Assembly: GCA_964016985.1 (NCBI GenBank)
Contig: OZ024828.1
Coordinates: 28,154,581-28,218,580, forward strand
Length of the DNA stretch: 64,000 bases
Source of the DNA: Anodontia alba
Taxonomy: Eukaryota > Mollusca > Bivalvia > Lucinida > Lucinidae
Reading direction: 5' to 3'
Shown here: positions 33,186 to 44,256 of the stretch, in pieces
How positions within the stretch are numbered: the first letter of the stretch is position 1
How the letters are laid out: each line of letters starts with the position of its first letter
The notes under the pieces: model-generated
What the model was told of the DNA's origin: nothing
Seen by the model: the letters and a program-made list of their open reading frames with translations, nothing else
Database searches by the model: none
Program-made: the position numbers and the translations under genes

Positions 33186-33372
33186 CGCTTAGCACTCTGG
33201 ATAAAAACATCAGCAGATTATATTCTGAGATATTTTTCTTAATTTTCTCAGGAAACAATATTTGACATTTCATACAAATTGTCTTCACTGGAGACAGTTT
33301 GCATGAAATGCCAAAGTCTTTTTTCTGGGAAAAATAAGAAGCTGACTGCTGAATTTTGCCCAGAGAGTGATA
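33186..33372 (+). mobile_element. F-type TTAA MITE
   Basis: A TTAA at 33,182-33,185 is followed by CGCTTAGCACTCTGG; the right end reads TTGCCCAGAGAGTGATAAAT. The arms GACATTTCATACAAATTGTC and GACAGTTTGCATGAAATGCC are inverted. It abuts the E2 block. Confidence 0.65.
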
Positions 33373-33377
33373 AATAT

Positions 33378-33487
33378 TAAAATAAGTATGTTTGTTATTT
33401 ACCAGGCTGATTGTTGTCTGTTGCTGATGGTGAAGATTGGTCCTACATGCACAACAGAGATGAAAGAAATGTTCTTGAAGAATAATG
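33378..33487 (+). pseudogene. E2 block: exon-like relic, copy 2 (longest open stretch)
   Basis: From the conserved CAG it reads ADCCLLLMVKIGPTCTTEMK and then EMFLKNN with no stop, ending AATAATG before GTAGGTACC. A 4-base difference upstream of TTACCAG breaks the frame at the start. This copy is the best for a protein search. Confidence 0.5.
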
Positions 33488-33519
33488 GTAGGTACCAAAG
33501 ACACAGGAATTCTTTACCA

Positions 33520-33775
33520 TATTTACTCAAGTTATGATTACTGACACAATATGACCTTAACAATGTTGACTGGTCCATAAAACTCCAAATTAAATACTGT
33601 ATTTGGACAGATAGGCCTGAGCAAACAGTGCAGACCCAGATTGGCCTCTGCATATTCTGGGGCATCTGATTAGGCTCTACATTATTTTCTACTCACCAGA
33701 AAGTTTTAGGCACAAGATCAGACAGTAAAATTGGACTTGTTGAACTTTTAGGACATGTATGGAAAGAAGTTAAGA
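33520..33775 (+). mobile_element. B-type MITE
   Basis: It contains GGACAGATAGGCCTGAGCAAAC, AGTGCAGACCCAGATTGG and GCATCTGATTAGGCTCTACAT, ending AACTTTTAGGACATGTATGG. The left third includes GTTGACTGGTCCATAAAACTCC, a SINE-like tail fragment. Confidence 0.5.
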
Positions 33776-33816
33776 TGTAAATTGTTTAGGATAGATAAGG
33801 TACACAGAACATGACT

Positions 33817-34206
33817 ACCTGATGAAGAAAACATTGATCATTAAAACCAATTACACCCACCCATTATTCGCATAGGGCATAAAGCATACTCACAGGATTT
33901 GTTTTGTCTGCACTGTAATTATACCCCACCACACAATAGTGGTGGGGTATTATGGTTACCTGATGAAGAAAACATTGATCATTAAAACCAATTACACCCA
34001 CCCATTATTCGCATAGGGCATAAAGCATACTCACAGGATTTGTTTTGTCTGCACTGTAATTATACCCCACCACACAATAGTGGTGGGGTATTATGGTTAC
34101 CTGATGAAGAAAACATTGATCATTAAAACCAATTACACCCACCCATTATTCGCATAGGGCATAAAGCATACTCACAGGATTTGTTTTGTCTGCACTGTAA
34201 TTATAC
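33817..34206 (+). repeat. Triplicated 141-bp head of a tandem-cored element
   Basis: ACCTGATGAAGAAAACATTG starts at 33,817, 33,958 and 34,099. Each unit ends in TATACCCCACCAC; the first two have the loop ACAATA and GTGGTGGGGTAT, a 12-13-bp hairpin. The third leads into the element body instead (TATACCCCGCCACACAATAATGGGG). The units are virtually identical, so the duplication is recent. Confidence 0.88.
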
Positions 34207-34832
34207 CCCGCCACACAATAATGGGGTCAGTGTGTCTGTCCGTCCATCCGTCAGTCGTACATCTGTCCGTCCATCCGTCTGCTTTTTTGTTTCCGGATGA
34301 TAACTTGAGTAAACATCAGTGGATTTTCACCAAACTTGGTATGTGCATTGATATTGTGGATATCTGGTTTGGGATTGCTAATGGGCAAATTTCGTCAAAT
34401 TTTTACGGAGTTATCTGTCAGAGACACGCCCATATTTTCGTTTCAGGACAATAACTTGAGTAAATAAGAAGGGATTTTAATGAAACTTGCAATATGTATT
34501 GACATTAAGGAGATCTGGTTTGGAATTGCTAATGGGCAAATTTTGTCAAATTTTTACTGAGTTATCTGCCCGAGACACGCCCATATTATCGTTTCCGGAC
34601 GATAACTTGAGTAAATAACAAGGGATTTTAACCAAACTTGCTATCTGCATTGATATTAAGAAGATCTGTTTAGGAATTGCTGATGGGCAAATTTCGTCAA
34701 ATTTTTGCGGAGTTATATGCCTGAGACTCACCCATATTTTTGCTTCCGGACGATAACTTGAGAGTAAATAACAAGGCCTTTTAACCAAACTTGCTATATG
34801 CATTGATATTATCAAGATCTTGTTTAGGATTG
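34200..34832 (+). mobile_element. Tandem-cored element body, ~150-bp units
   Basis: After the hairpin comes TGTCTGTCCGTCCATCCGTC, then four units starting TTTCCGGAYGATAACTTGAG near 34,291, 34,442, 34,591 and 34,743. Each has ACCAAACTTG, ATTGATATTA and GGGCAAATTTCGTCAAATTTT. A second element with another core interrupts it at ~34,838 and its text (GACATTATCAAGATCTGG) resumes near 35,303. Confidence 0.75.
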
Positions 34833-34837
34833 TTATT

Positions 34838-35302
34838 GTCGCACCTGCGTTAGCACCCAGGTGCAATATAGGCGTGCTGTGACCCGTCTGTTCGTCAGTT
34901 TGTCCATCCATCCGTTTGTCAAGAATTGACTTGTGAGCGCAACTCCTCCTACAGTTTTTGGCCAATCATTTTGAAACTTCACAGATGTTTTGGCCATGGC
35001 GTGTAGATGTGCATATTGTTTGCTCATAATTCTCAGATTTTTTTTTTTTCAACTTTTTCCGCTTTGTTAACTTAGTCAGTTTTTACCTAAAACCCTTATA
35101 GTCAGTGGGTGTCTCGTGAGCGTAACTCCTCCTTCAGTTTTTGGCCAATCATTTTGAAACTTCACAGATGTTTTGACCATGGTGTGTAGATGTGCATATT
35201 GTTTGCTCATTATTCTCAGATTTTTTTTTTTTTCAACTTTTTCTGCTTTGTTAACTTAAATACAAATAGGAACTTTCCGCGGATTTCTTGTCTGTCCATT
35301 GA
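34838..35302 (+). mobile_element. Nested tandem-cored element, 184-bp units
   Basis: Head GTCGCACCTGCGTTAGCACCC with the return GGTGC, TCCATCCATCC-type microsatellite, then two units of AACTCCTCCTACAGTTTTTGG / CAATCATTTTGAAACTTCACA at ~34,935 and ~35,119. It lies within the 34.2-kb element. Its 3' end is not clear. Confidence 0.6.
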
Positions 35303-35473
35303 CATTATCAAGATCTGGTGTAGGATTGTTACCTGTCCCTCCATCATTTTCTTTCCAGACATTTTCGCACCAATAACTTAAATACATAAACAAATAATTG
35401 CTGTGGCGAGGTGTTGTGCTTGCGGTGCTTTTATTAAGATAAATGCACTAAACTTTTGAACACTTCATTCATA

Positions 35474-35780
35474 GGCCTGCCTCGATGGCTCAGTTGGATG
35501 CGTCGTCCGACTGGAGACCAGGAGGTTGAGGGTTCAGCCTCCACCGAGGTCGGCAACATTCTTTCATGGAGATTGATCATAAAATATTTTCTATGGTCAT
35601 TCTCTCCTTTCTGCTGATTCAAGAAGGGCTGTTGTCAGTTTCTGGCGAAAGAATGTGCACAATACTGGTTAACCGCTTAGAGGACTAACCCTGCCCAGTA
35701 AACATGTGGTTAGGTAAACTGACCGCGCTCAACATGACCCCATTGGGTTGACTGAGCCATAAATCCTCAACACAAACAAA
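35474..35780 (+). mobile_element. SINE1 copy
   Basis: Head GGCCTGCCTCGATGGCTCAG, B box GAGGGTTCAGCCTCC, full body and tail (TTGACTGAGCCATAAATCCTC). Mild divergence. Confidence 0.9.
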
Positions 35781-35863
35781 TCAGGAACTTGGTGTACTAT
35801 ATTTTAGGGCTTTACCATATTGCTCAGTTGGTACCACATTTACCAAGTATTCAGACACCTTAA

Positions 35864-36101
35864 CCCTTAAAGCGCCAAGAAAACCTGCATCTGAAAATGT
35901 TGTCTGTTTATGTCGTCTGCTGAATATTCTTGCAAACTTTTCAAACCTAGTTTTGCATACAGGCACACAGTGTGGACCCTGATCAGACTGCTCCTAGAGG
36001 AGCAGTCTGATCTGGGTCCACACTGTTTGCAAAAAATGACTTCTAAAATCACAAGCAGATGACAAAGCAGACGACAATTGTTGTGATTGGCAGTTTAAGG
36101 G
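35864..36101 (+). mobile_element. D-type TTAA MITE, copy 2
   Basis: TTAA lies at 35,860-35,863 and 36,102-36,105. CCCTTAAAGCGCCAAG ... CAGTTTAAGGG. The palindrome AGACTGCTCCTAGAGGAGCAGTCT is perfect at its centre. A TATGTCG insertion relative to copy 1 is the main difference. Confidence 0.85.
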
Positions 36102-36169
36102 TTAACTACTTACCATAATTAGCCCACATTTAGAATGTCTCTTTTATCATCTGTTTTATTAATTATTGA

Positions 36170-36270
36170 TGTGTTGGATGAATGGCAAACAATTTAGACC
36201 CTGATCAGATGCAGCAAAATGCAGCATCTAATTGGGGTCTACACTGTTTGCCCAGACCTGTCTGTCTGTA
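36170..36270 (+). mobile_element. B-type MITE core
   Basis: GGATGAATGGCAAACAATTTAG and GGGGTCTACACTGTTTGCCC flank a GCAGCAAAATGCAGC centre. The outer ends are missing. Confidence 0.55.
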
Positions 36271-36587
36271 TACATAGAATGAATATTTTTAATCGGCAAA
36301 GTCAGATGTCCCCTGCCTTTTAAAAGTCCTCCAAAGGTACCTACTATGTATATAGTTTGATAGTATTGGAGCTTAAAAAATGACTATAAAAGTAAAATTG
36401 TGTAAAAGGGAAAAAAGAAATAAGTTCAAAATGCAGAAAAAGTGATAAAAATTAATCTGAGGATTACATCCAAATCACATCACATCTTCAGAGCATGACA
36501 AAAAGACTTGTACAGTTTAAAACAAATTGGTGTAAAACTATAGGAGGAATTGCAGACACAAGGTACCGACTACCTATGTTATAGATA

Positions 36588-36765
36588 AACCATGGTTATT
36601 GTTGAGGTTTTGGGTATACTGTAAATTATACCATAGTTTGGTGACCTTTCACTGTCTGACCCGAAACGAGGCGGAGCCGAGTTTGGGTCAGACAGTGACA
36701 GGTTACCAAACTATGATATAATTTACAGTATTCCCACAACCGAGACAATAACATGGCTTATCTGT
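36588..36765. mobile_element. Fold-back MITE, ~80-bp arms
   Basis: CCATGGTTATTGTTGAGGTT opposes GAGACAATAACATGG, and ACTGTAAATTATACCATAGTTTGG opposes its complement further in. The centre is CGAGGCGGAGCCGAG. It could form a long RNA hairpin. Confidence 0.78.
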
Positions 36766-37127
36766 TTTAACCAATATATGGGACTGTTTTTTTTTCTTAC
36801 AAAAAACTATACTTTTATTTATTTAGTATATCTCTTTTTTCTTTTTTTATTTCTTTATTTTTTTTGTATATTTATATGGTAAAGTGGTAACATCCAGTGG
36901 TCTGAATGCTGGACTTATAGACCTTGTGTACTTAAAATGATGCAACACCCTGTTTTTTTTTAATTAAAGAGACACTACTGCTAAAATCTGATTGGTTGCA
37001 GTCATGTCAGTTAAAAGAAATTACATCAGCATCTTAATTTCATGCAGTCCTGTTGGTCAGCTGTAGCTTTGGTCATTATAATATATTCCAGACAGACTGT
37101 CTGGTTTTATGTGTTTTATTCAACACA

Positions 37128-37397
37128 TTACGAAAACATGCCTATTCAAATATACTGAAAATTTCACCACCAAAAACTGAAAGTGTTCAGATAAACAGTC
37201 TGATATTTTCATGTTTCTGCTCAAAACATAGCTTGTGGGTACTCGTTAGAACCACTGAGGCAGTTCTAACGAGTACCAACCATCTATATTTTTTAGCAGA
37301 AATAAGAAAAATAATATATACCCCTGTAAACCCCAGTTTTACTATATAAAAGTGGGGTTGAAGGGGGTCAAAATTATATGGGTATGTTTTCATGATG
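37128..37397 (+). mobile_element. E-type MITE, near complete
   Basis: CATTACGAAAACATGCCTATTC at the left and TATGGGTATGTTTTCATGATG at the right. Palindrome GTGGGTACTCGTTAGAACC / AGTTCTAACGAGTACC, then CTGTAAACCCCAGTTTTAC and GTGGGGTTGAAGGGGGTC. Confidence 0.75.
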
Positions 37398-37454
37398 AAA
37401 AAATTGAATGTCATTTTTAAATGTTCAGTGCAAAAGTAGATTTGAAGTTCCTCT

Positions 37455-37950
37455 AACCTTTACCACTCTCTGGGCAATTTCAGCAGACGATATATTTGAT
37501 GATACTTTTTTTTTTATCTTTTCCAGCCAACAGAATTTGACATTTCATACAAACTGTCTCTATTGAAGACAATTTACATGAAATCAAATTCAAATCCAGT
37601 TTCCTGAGAAACAATAAGAAAACTATTTCAAAATGTCACCTGCTGAAAATTGATGGTTAGCACTCTCTGGGCAATTTCAGCAGACAACATATTGATGATG
37701 CGTTTATTTTTTCCAATAAACAATTTGACAGTTGGAGACAGTTTGCATGAAATGCCAAATCCTGTTTCTTGGGAAAAATATTTCAAAATGTCTGCTGAAA
37801 ATTGATACTTAGCACTCTTGGTTCAAAATTCAACATGCAACATTTTGAAATATTTTTCTTATTTTTCCCAGAAAACAAAAACTTTTTTTTGTAACTATCA
37901 TCAATTTGCAATCATCTGCGGAATATGCCCAGAGAGTGATAAAGGTTAAG
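37455..37950 (+). mobile_element. Cluster of two to three F-type MITEs
   Basis: CTAACCTTTACCACTCTCTGGGC starts the cluster and CCCAGAGAGTGATAAAGGTTAA ends it. In between, AGCACTCTCTGGGCAATTTCAG (37,660) and TTAGCACTCTTGG (37,810) mark further copies. Arms such as GACATTTCATACAAACTGTC recur inverted. Confidence 0.6.
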
Positions 37951-38329
37951 GCGCATTATGGGTTCACAGTCATTCTAAAGTACACCTGTGAGATCTATAA
38001 ATAAACTATGTTCAAAATTATCCCATGGTCCAGCTATGGTATAATTTTTGGTTATTGAGTATTAACTTTAGTTTAATTTACATAGAGACAATGGAACATC
38101 CACTGGTTAACACTTTGATAGTATCTAAGCCTGAAAAAAGGACTTAGTTCAAAACGCAGAACAAGTGGTAATAATAATGTGAGGATTATATCCAAATCAC
38201 ATGCACATTTTCAGATCATGACAGAAACATCTATACAGCTTCAAAAAGATTGACATAAAACTGTAGATGTTACTGACACAAGGTACATGCTGTCAGAGGG
38301 TGCAGAGCTACACACCATGATTTGCTTAC

Positions 38330-38455
38330 ATGCCTCTGTTTCTCTAGTTCCTCTTCTCTACTAGCTTTTCTGTCCCAAACATTCCTCCCTTTCCCTGGGA
38401 GATGACACAAAATGACCCACAAGGGTTGATGAGTCATTATGTCGCTCCCCCCTCC
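38330..38455 (+). mobile_element. SINE3, 3' half
   Basis: TCCTCTTCTCTACTAGC, CTGGGAGATGACACAAAATGA and CCCACAAGGGTTGATGAGTCATTA match the right halves of the copies at 47.5, 60.4 and 61.5 kb. Confidence 0.6.
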
Positions 38456-38512
38456 CCCCCTCCCCCTACCCCTTCTACTGAAGAGGCGGTGTGTGTGTGT
38501 GTGTGTTTGGGG
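38443..38512. repeat. C-rich tract followed by (GT)n
   Basis: CCCCCCTCCCCCCCTCCCCC precedes GAGGCGGTGTGTGTGTGTG. It is quadruplex-prone on the minus strand and sits at the join between the SINE3 fragment and the next element. Confidence 0.7.
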
Positions 38513-38858
38513 GCATATTGTTTTTGTGACGGATCCGTCGGCGTTGGCGTAAAACTTCTTGTCCGCTCTGTAACTTGAATACCCTTTGGAATATTTTGAT
38601 AATACTTGGTAGAAATGTAGATCAGGACAAGATGATGTGTCGCATGCATACAAGAATGACAACTCTGGCTTTCTTACTTTTGGAGATATCACCCTTTGTT
38701 TAATTTGAAAAGCATTTGGTGTCCCCTCTGTAACTCTAATACCCTTCAGAATATTTTGATAATACTTGGTAAAAATGTAGAACGGGACAAGAGGATGTGT
38801 GGCGTACAAGAATGACAACGCTGCCTTTCTTACTTTTGGCTTTACCTCCCTTTGTTAT

Positions 38859-41277
38859 TATACCCCTGACATACGAAGTATGTGGTTATACCCCTGACAT
38901 ATGAAGTATGTGGGGGTATAATGTTTTCGCTTTTCAGTTCGTCAGTTTGTACATATGTATGTCCGTTCGTCTTTCCGTCACAGGGTCAAAGTTTTTGCGT
39001 TAAAGTTTATAAGACCTCATATTTTGAAGACCCTTAGATGGATTTCATTTATATATGGCATGATGGTAGATATAGGTCTAAAGTTTTTATCAGCACCATC
39101 CCCATCCTAGGGGTGACCTTGGGGTCACGGACTTAGAATTTTCATAAAAAAGTCAAAGTTTTTTGTGTTTTAAGTTTATATAGCTATATCATCAAGACCC
39201 TTGAGGAATTTCATTTATATTTGACATGTTGGTAGATATATCAGCCTAGAGTCTTACTCAGCATGATCCCCACCCCAGATGTGACCAAGGTCAAGGTCAC
39301 AAACTTAGAATTTTCATATAAAAGTAAAGATTTTTGCGTTTAAGTTTATATAGCCATATCAGGAGACCTTTTGTTATTAAATTTCATTATCCTCTAACTG
39401 AAAGGTTGAGTGGATATAGATATCAGTAAGGAATCTGTTTGTCTGTCCATCCATCCATTGAAGCATTATTCGTTCATACTTTATTTTTGTCTTAGGGTCA
39501 AAGTTTTTACTTTAAAGTTTATAATACCTCATATTTTGTAGACCCTTTGATGGATTTCATTCATATTTGGCATGATGGTGGATAAAGGTCTAAAGTTTTT
39601 ATCAGCACCATCCCCAACCCTGGGGGAGACCTTGGGTCAGGGTTACGGACATAAAAATGTCAGTTTTTTGTGTTTAAGTTTATATAGCTGTATCATCAAG
39701 ACCCTTGAGGAATTTCATTTATATTTGACATGTTGCTAGATATCGGCCTAGAGTCTTACTCAGCATGATCCCCTACCCGGGTGTGACCGAGGTCATGGTC
39801 ACGAACTTAGAATTTTCATATAAAAGTAAATAATTTTTTTGCATTTAAGTTTATATAGCTATATCATTAGACGTTTTGATAAATTTCATTATCTCCTAAC
39901 TGAAAGGTTGAATGGATATAGCTATCAGCAAGGACTCTGTTTGTCTGTCTGTCCATCCATTGAAGCATTATTCGTTCATACTTTATTTTTGTCTTAGGGT
40001 CAGTTTTTACGTTAAAGTTAATAAGACCTTATATTATGAAGACCCTTTGATGGATTTCTTTTTCATATTTGGCCTCATGGTAGATATAGGGCTTAAGTTT
40101 TTATCAGCACCAACCCTATCCCGGGGGATAACCTTGGAGTCAAGGTCACGGCCTTAGAATTTTCATAAATAAGTCAAAATTTTTCTGTTTATGTTCATAT
40201 AGCTATACCATCAAGACCCTTTGATGAATTTCATTTATATTTTACATGTTGGTAGAAATAGGTCTAGAGTTTTACTCAGCATCATCCCCATCCCAGGATT
40301 TGACCTTGAGGTCAAGCTCACAGACTTAGAAATTTCATATAAAAGTAAAAAAAAAATGCATCTAAGTTTATATAGCTATACCATCAAGACCTTTTGTTGA
40401 ATTTCGTTATCCTCCTACTGAGAGGTTTAGGGGATATAGCTATCAGCATGGAATCCATTCATCCATCCATCCATCCATCTGTCTGAACATAAACACATTA
40501 TTGTGCACCCCATAACTCCTGACTACCCTTTGAGCTATTTTCAGGAAACTGTCAGGTTGTAGAGGGCATTTGGTAGGGGTGTCATGTACAAGAAAGACAA
40601 CTCTGACTTGGTCCATGAGTTATCTCCCCTTGTTTCCATAATTGTAAAAATTTTGTGCGAACCATAACTTTAAAACATGTTATATATTTTCATGATACTT
40701 CACCAGTATGTAGAGGAAATTGAGTAGGCATATCACATTCAAGAATGACACTCTTGACTCCATTCTGCAGTTTTCTCTCTTGGTTATTTAAATCTTGTGT
40801 GGGCAATAACTCTAAAAATTCTTTAAGATATTTTTGTGATACTTTACTGATATGTAGAGGGCATTGAGAAGGTAGGTCACCTTAAAATTTTCATTAAAAT
40901 TTATATAGCTATATTATGAAGACCCTTTTGTTGGTTTCATTAATATTAAGCATGATGGTATATATAGGTCTAAAGTTTTTCTCGGCACCATCCCCAAGCT
41001 GGGGCATGGCTTTTAAGTCAAGGTCACAGACTTTTTTATACAAATGTCATTTTTGCTTATATAATATTGTGATAGTTATAGGGCTGAAGTTTTATTTAAC
41101 TCAATCTCTGCACCTGTGCCTGACCTTGACCTTTTATGTGTGATTGAATTTTTTCAATGTTATAACATATAGCATACAACTGCCATCTCCAGAGTCAAAA
41201 CTACATACTTTTTGCTCTTTAAAAAGTGGCGGTAGCGCTGGTCAGGGGTATACATGCCCCACTGGGCACTTTGTCTA
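38859..41277 (+). mobile_element. 2.4-kb HINE-like element with both ends and clean insertion site
   Basis: The 5' TATACCCCTGAC occurs twice (38,859-38,870 and 38,887-38,898, the latter closing a hairpin). The 3' GTCAGGGGTATA is at 41,241-41,252, then hairpin TGCCCCACTGGGCA and CTTTGTCTAG. Units of ~155-165 bp contain GACCCTTTGATGGATTTCATT, CATGATGGTAGATATAGG and CACCATCCCCA. Removing it rejoins TTTGTTA to TATTTGACAGTG as in sister copies, with no target duplication. Non-coding. Confidence 0.8.
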
Positions 41278-41571
41278 GTATTTGACAGTGATTATCCATT
41301 GATTTTATGTCCGCTCTGTAAGTCAGACTCTTTGGAATATTTTGATGATACTTGGTAGAAATGTAGAACAAGACCAGACGACTTGTTGCATACAAGAATG
41401 ACAACTCTGGCTTTCTTACTTTTGGAGTTCTCTCCCTTTGTTTTGTTTGAAATAGATTTCTTATCAGCTCTGTAACAGGAATACCCTTCAGAATGTTTTC
41501 ATGGTACTTGGTAAACATGCAGAATAGGACAAGACGACATGTCACATACAAGAATGACAACTCCGCCTTTC

Positions 41572-41807
41572 CGCGGAGGTCGGCACAATTCTTTCGTGGA
41601 GATTGATCATGAAATATTTTCTATGGTCATTCTCTCCCTTCCGCTGATTCAAGAAGGGCAGTTGTCAGTTTCTGGCGAAAGAATGAGCACAATACTGGTT
41701 AACCGCTTAGAGGATTAAGCCTGCCCAGTAAACGTGTGGTTAGGTAAACTGACCGCGCTCGACATGACCCATTGGGTTGACTGGGCCGTAAAACCTCAAC
41801 ACAAACA
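41572..41807 (+). mobile_element. 5'-truncated SINE1 with 13-bp target duplication
   Basis: AACTCCGCCTTTC lies at 41,559-41,571 and 41,808-41,820. The copy starts CGCGGAGGTCGGCAC, i.e. the tRNA head is missing. 5' truncation with a target duplication is the usual outcome of incomplete LINE-driven reverse transcription. Confidence 0.92.
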
Positions 41808-42173
41808 AACTCCGCCTTTCTTACTTTTTGGGTTATCTCCCTTCGTTATATTTGACAGTGATTAGTCATTGATTTCGTGTCCACTCTGTAACTCAATTAT
41901 CCTTTGGTATATTTTGATGGTACTTGGTAGAAATGTAGAACAGGATGAGACAATATATCACATACAAAAATGACAACTCTGTCTTTCTTACTTTTGGCCT
42001 TATCTCCCTTGGTTATAATTGACAGTGATTATGCTGTGCGCTCTGTAAGTCAAATACTTCAGAACATTTTGATATACTTCGTAGAAAAGCAGAACAGGAT
42101 GAGACGACACATCACATACTAGAGTGACAACTCTGGCTTTCTTTCTTTTGGGGTTATCTCCCTTTGTTTTGTT

Positions 42174-43750
42174 TTTATACGCCCGTTTGAAAAACGGGAG
42201 TATGTTACTGGGTATGGCGTCCGTCCGTCCGTAAACTTTTTCGTTTCCGGCTAACCTCCTACAGTTTACATCTGATCAAGCTGAAACTTGGTATATAGTT
42301 AGACCATGATGTGGCACAGCGTATATTGTTTTGGGGTTACAGTCCACCAAATGTTTGCAGAGTTATGCCCCATAGAAAATTTCTGTAAACTTTTCATTTC
42401 AGGTTAACTCCTCCTACATTTTACATCCAATCAAGCTGAAACTTCATATGTAGTTAGACCATGATGTGGAGCGGTGCATATTGTTTTGAGGTTAAATATT
42501 AGCAGAGTTATGCCCCTTTGAAAATTTCAGTTGACTTTTCGTTTCCGGCTAACTCCTCCTAAAGTTTACATCCGATCAAGCTGAAATTTGATTTGTAGTT
42601 AGACCATGATGTGGAGCAGTGCATATTATTTCAAAGTTACAGTCCACCAAATATTTGCAGAGTTATGCCCCATTGAAGATTTCTTTTAATTTTTCGTTTC
42701 TGGCCAAATTCTCCTACAGTTTACATCCAATCAAGCTGAAACTTCATGTACAGTTAGACCATGATGTGGTGCAGCGCATATTGTTTCACGGTTACAGTCC
42801 ACCAAATATTAGCAGAGTTATGCCCCGTTGAAAATTTCTATTAATTTCTATTAATTTTTTGTTTCTGGCTAAATCCTTCTATAGTTTACATCCGATCAAG
42901 CTGAAACTTCATAAATAGTTACACGATGATGTGGAGCAGCACATTTTATTTTGAGGTTACAGTGCACCAAATATTTGCAGATTTATGCCCCTTTGAAAGT
43001 TTTGTAAACTTTTCGCAGCATATTGTTTAGAGGTAATAGTGTGCAAATTTTATTTTATAATAGGCTTATTTTTTGCAAATAACTAAAGTTTTGGTCATAT
43101 GGGCAAGATACTGATTTTTTTTTTCTTTTGTTCTTCTTTTATTAGATTTGCAAGGAAAGGTTGCCATTATTAAATCTTTATGAATACATAATTCTTTTTG
43201 GATTTTTTTTTTTTTTTTTAATACTCTTCTGATTTGGCTCCCTTGAAGAACAAAAATAAAATCAGTATTAAACAAGTTAAAGGTTTACCAAAAAATTTCT
43301 TGCAGCATTTTTTTTTTTTTTTTTTTTTTTTTGGTTGTTTATTTTTGTTTTGTTGTTGTTTGGTCCGATATTGAAGTATAGGAAAAACAAATCAGCCAAA
43401 GGCTCATATGAGCTTATAATATAGTCATGCTTCTGTGGTGTGTTCTCCGTAAGAAAGCACTTCTCCCTAGAAGCAGCAAACTTCTCCCTATTTTCCCAGG
43501 AGGGAGAAGTCACTTCTTCCTTAATTCCTGGGCCAGCTTGGTCGCTTAGGTTACAGTTCACCAAATATCAGCAGAGATATGCCCCAATGAAATTTTTTTA
43601 ATTTTTTTTTTTTTTTGTATTTTTTTTTTTTTTTTGTAATTCCACTTACAGTTTATATCCGGAGCACTGAATTATACAGTAGCCAGTTTTTGTGCTACAT
43701 CTTTTTACTTGCCACAGGCGTATAATTCCCTGCTAGGCAGAGCTCTTGTT
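42174..43750 (+). mobile_element. HINE-like element, TATACGCC ends, ~155-bp units
   Basis: 5' TATACGCC (42,176) with hairpin CCCGTTTGAAAAACGGG and GTCCGTCCGTCCG; 3' GGCGTATA (43,717-43,724), then CCCTGCTAGGCAG and AGCTCTTGTT. Units begin TTTCCGGCTAACTCCTCC near 42,243, 42,400, 42,540, 42,696 and 42,860. About 510 bp of unrelated poly-T-rich sequence (43,043-43,549) interrupts it. Confidence 0.75.
43043..43549. other. Unclassified insertion with poly-T tracts
   Basis: It interrupts the 42.2-kb element between GTAATAGTG and TTAGGTTACAG. It holds two long T runs (near 43,205 and 43,310) and a CTTCTCCCTA / GGAGGGAGAAGTCACTT fragment like the MITE at 10,383. The edges are approximate. Confidence 0.4.
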
Positions 43751-44256
43751 GAAATTGATTTCGTGTCAGCACTATAACTCAAATACCCTTCACAATATTT
43801 TGATGGTATTTGGTAGAAATGTAGAAGAGGGTAAGATGACATGTAGCATATTAGAATGACCTCTGCCTTTCTTACTTTTGGCATTATCTCCCTTTGTTAT
43901 ATTTGACAGTGATTATGTATTGATTTCCTGTCCGCTATATAAGTCAAACACCCTTTGGAATATTTTGATGATACTTGGTAATAATAAAGAACAGGACCAG
44001 ACGACATGTCACATACAAGAATGATAACTTTGGCTTTTTTTTCTTTTGGAGCTGTCTCCCCTTGTGTTTGAATTTGATTTCATGTCTCTGCTCTGTAACA
44101 CAAATAAATACCCTTTGGAATATTTTGATGATATTTGTTAGAAATGTAGAACAGGATGAGATGACATGTTGCGTACAAGAATGACAACTCTGGCGGGATG
44201 GGGAAGTTGGGGATGGGATATTTGTTTTTTTTTTCCAAAAAATAAAACCCCTTTTT

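Larger units (their letters stand above)
38505..44195 (+). mobile_element. Host tandem-cored element split by three insertions
   Basis: GGGGGCATATTGTTTTTGTG starts it. Units contain GTCCGCTCTGTAACTC, AATATTTTGATGATACTTGG, TAGAAATGTAGAAC, AAGAATGACAACTCTG and TTATCTCCCTTTGTT, with ~180-bp spacing. Pieces are at 38,505-38,858, 41,278-41,571, 41,808-42,173 and 43,750-44,195. The insertions are two other tandem-cored elements and a SINE1. No 3' terminus was recognised. Confidence 0.7.

Noticed and set aside
32441..36105. D-type MITEs as a bacterial-style terminator or riboswitch because of the strong hairpin
   Set aside because: TTAA flanks, several copies and eukaryotic context identify them as transposable elements.
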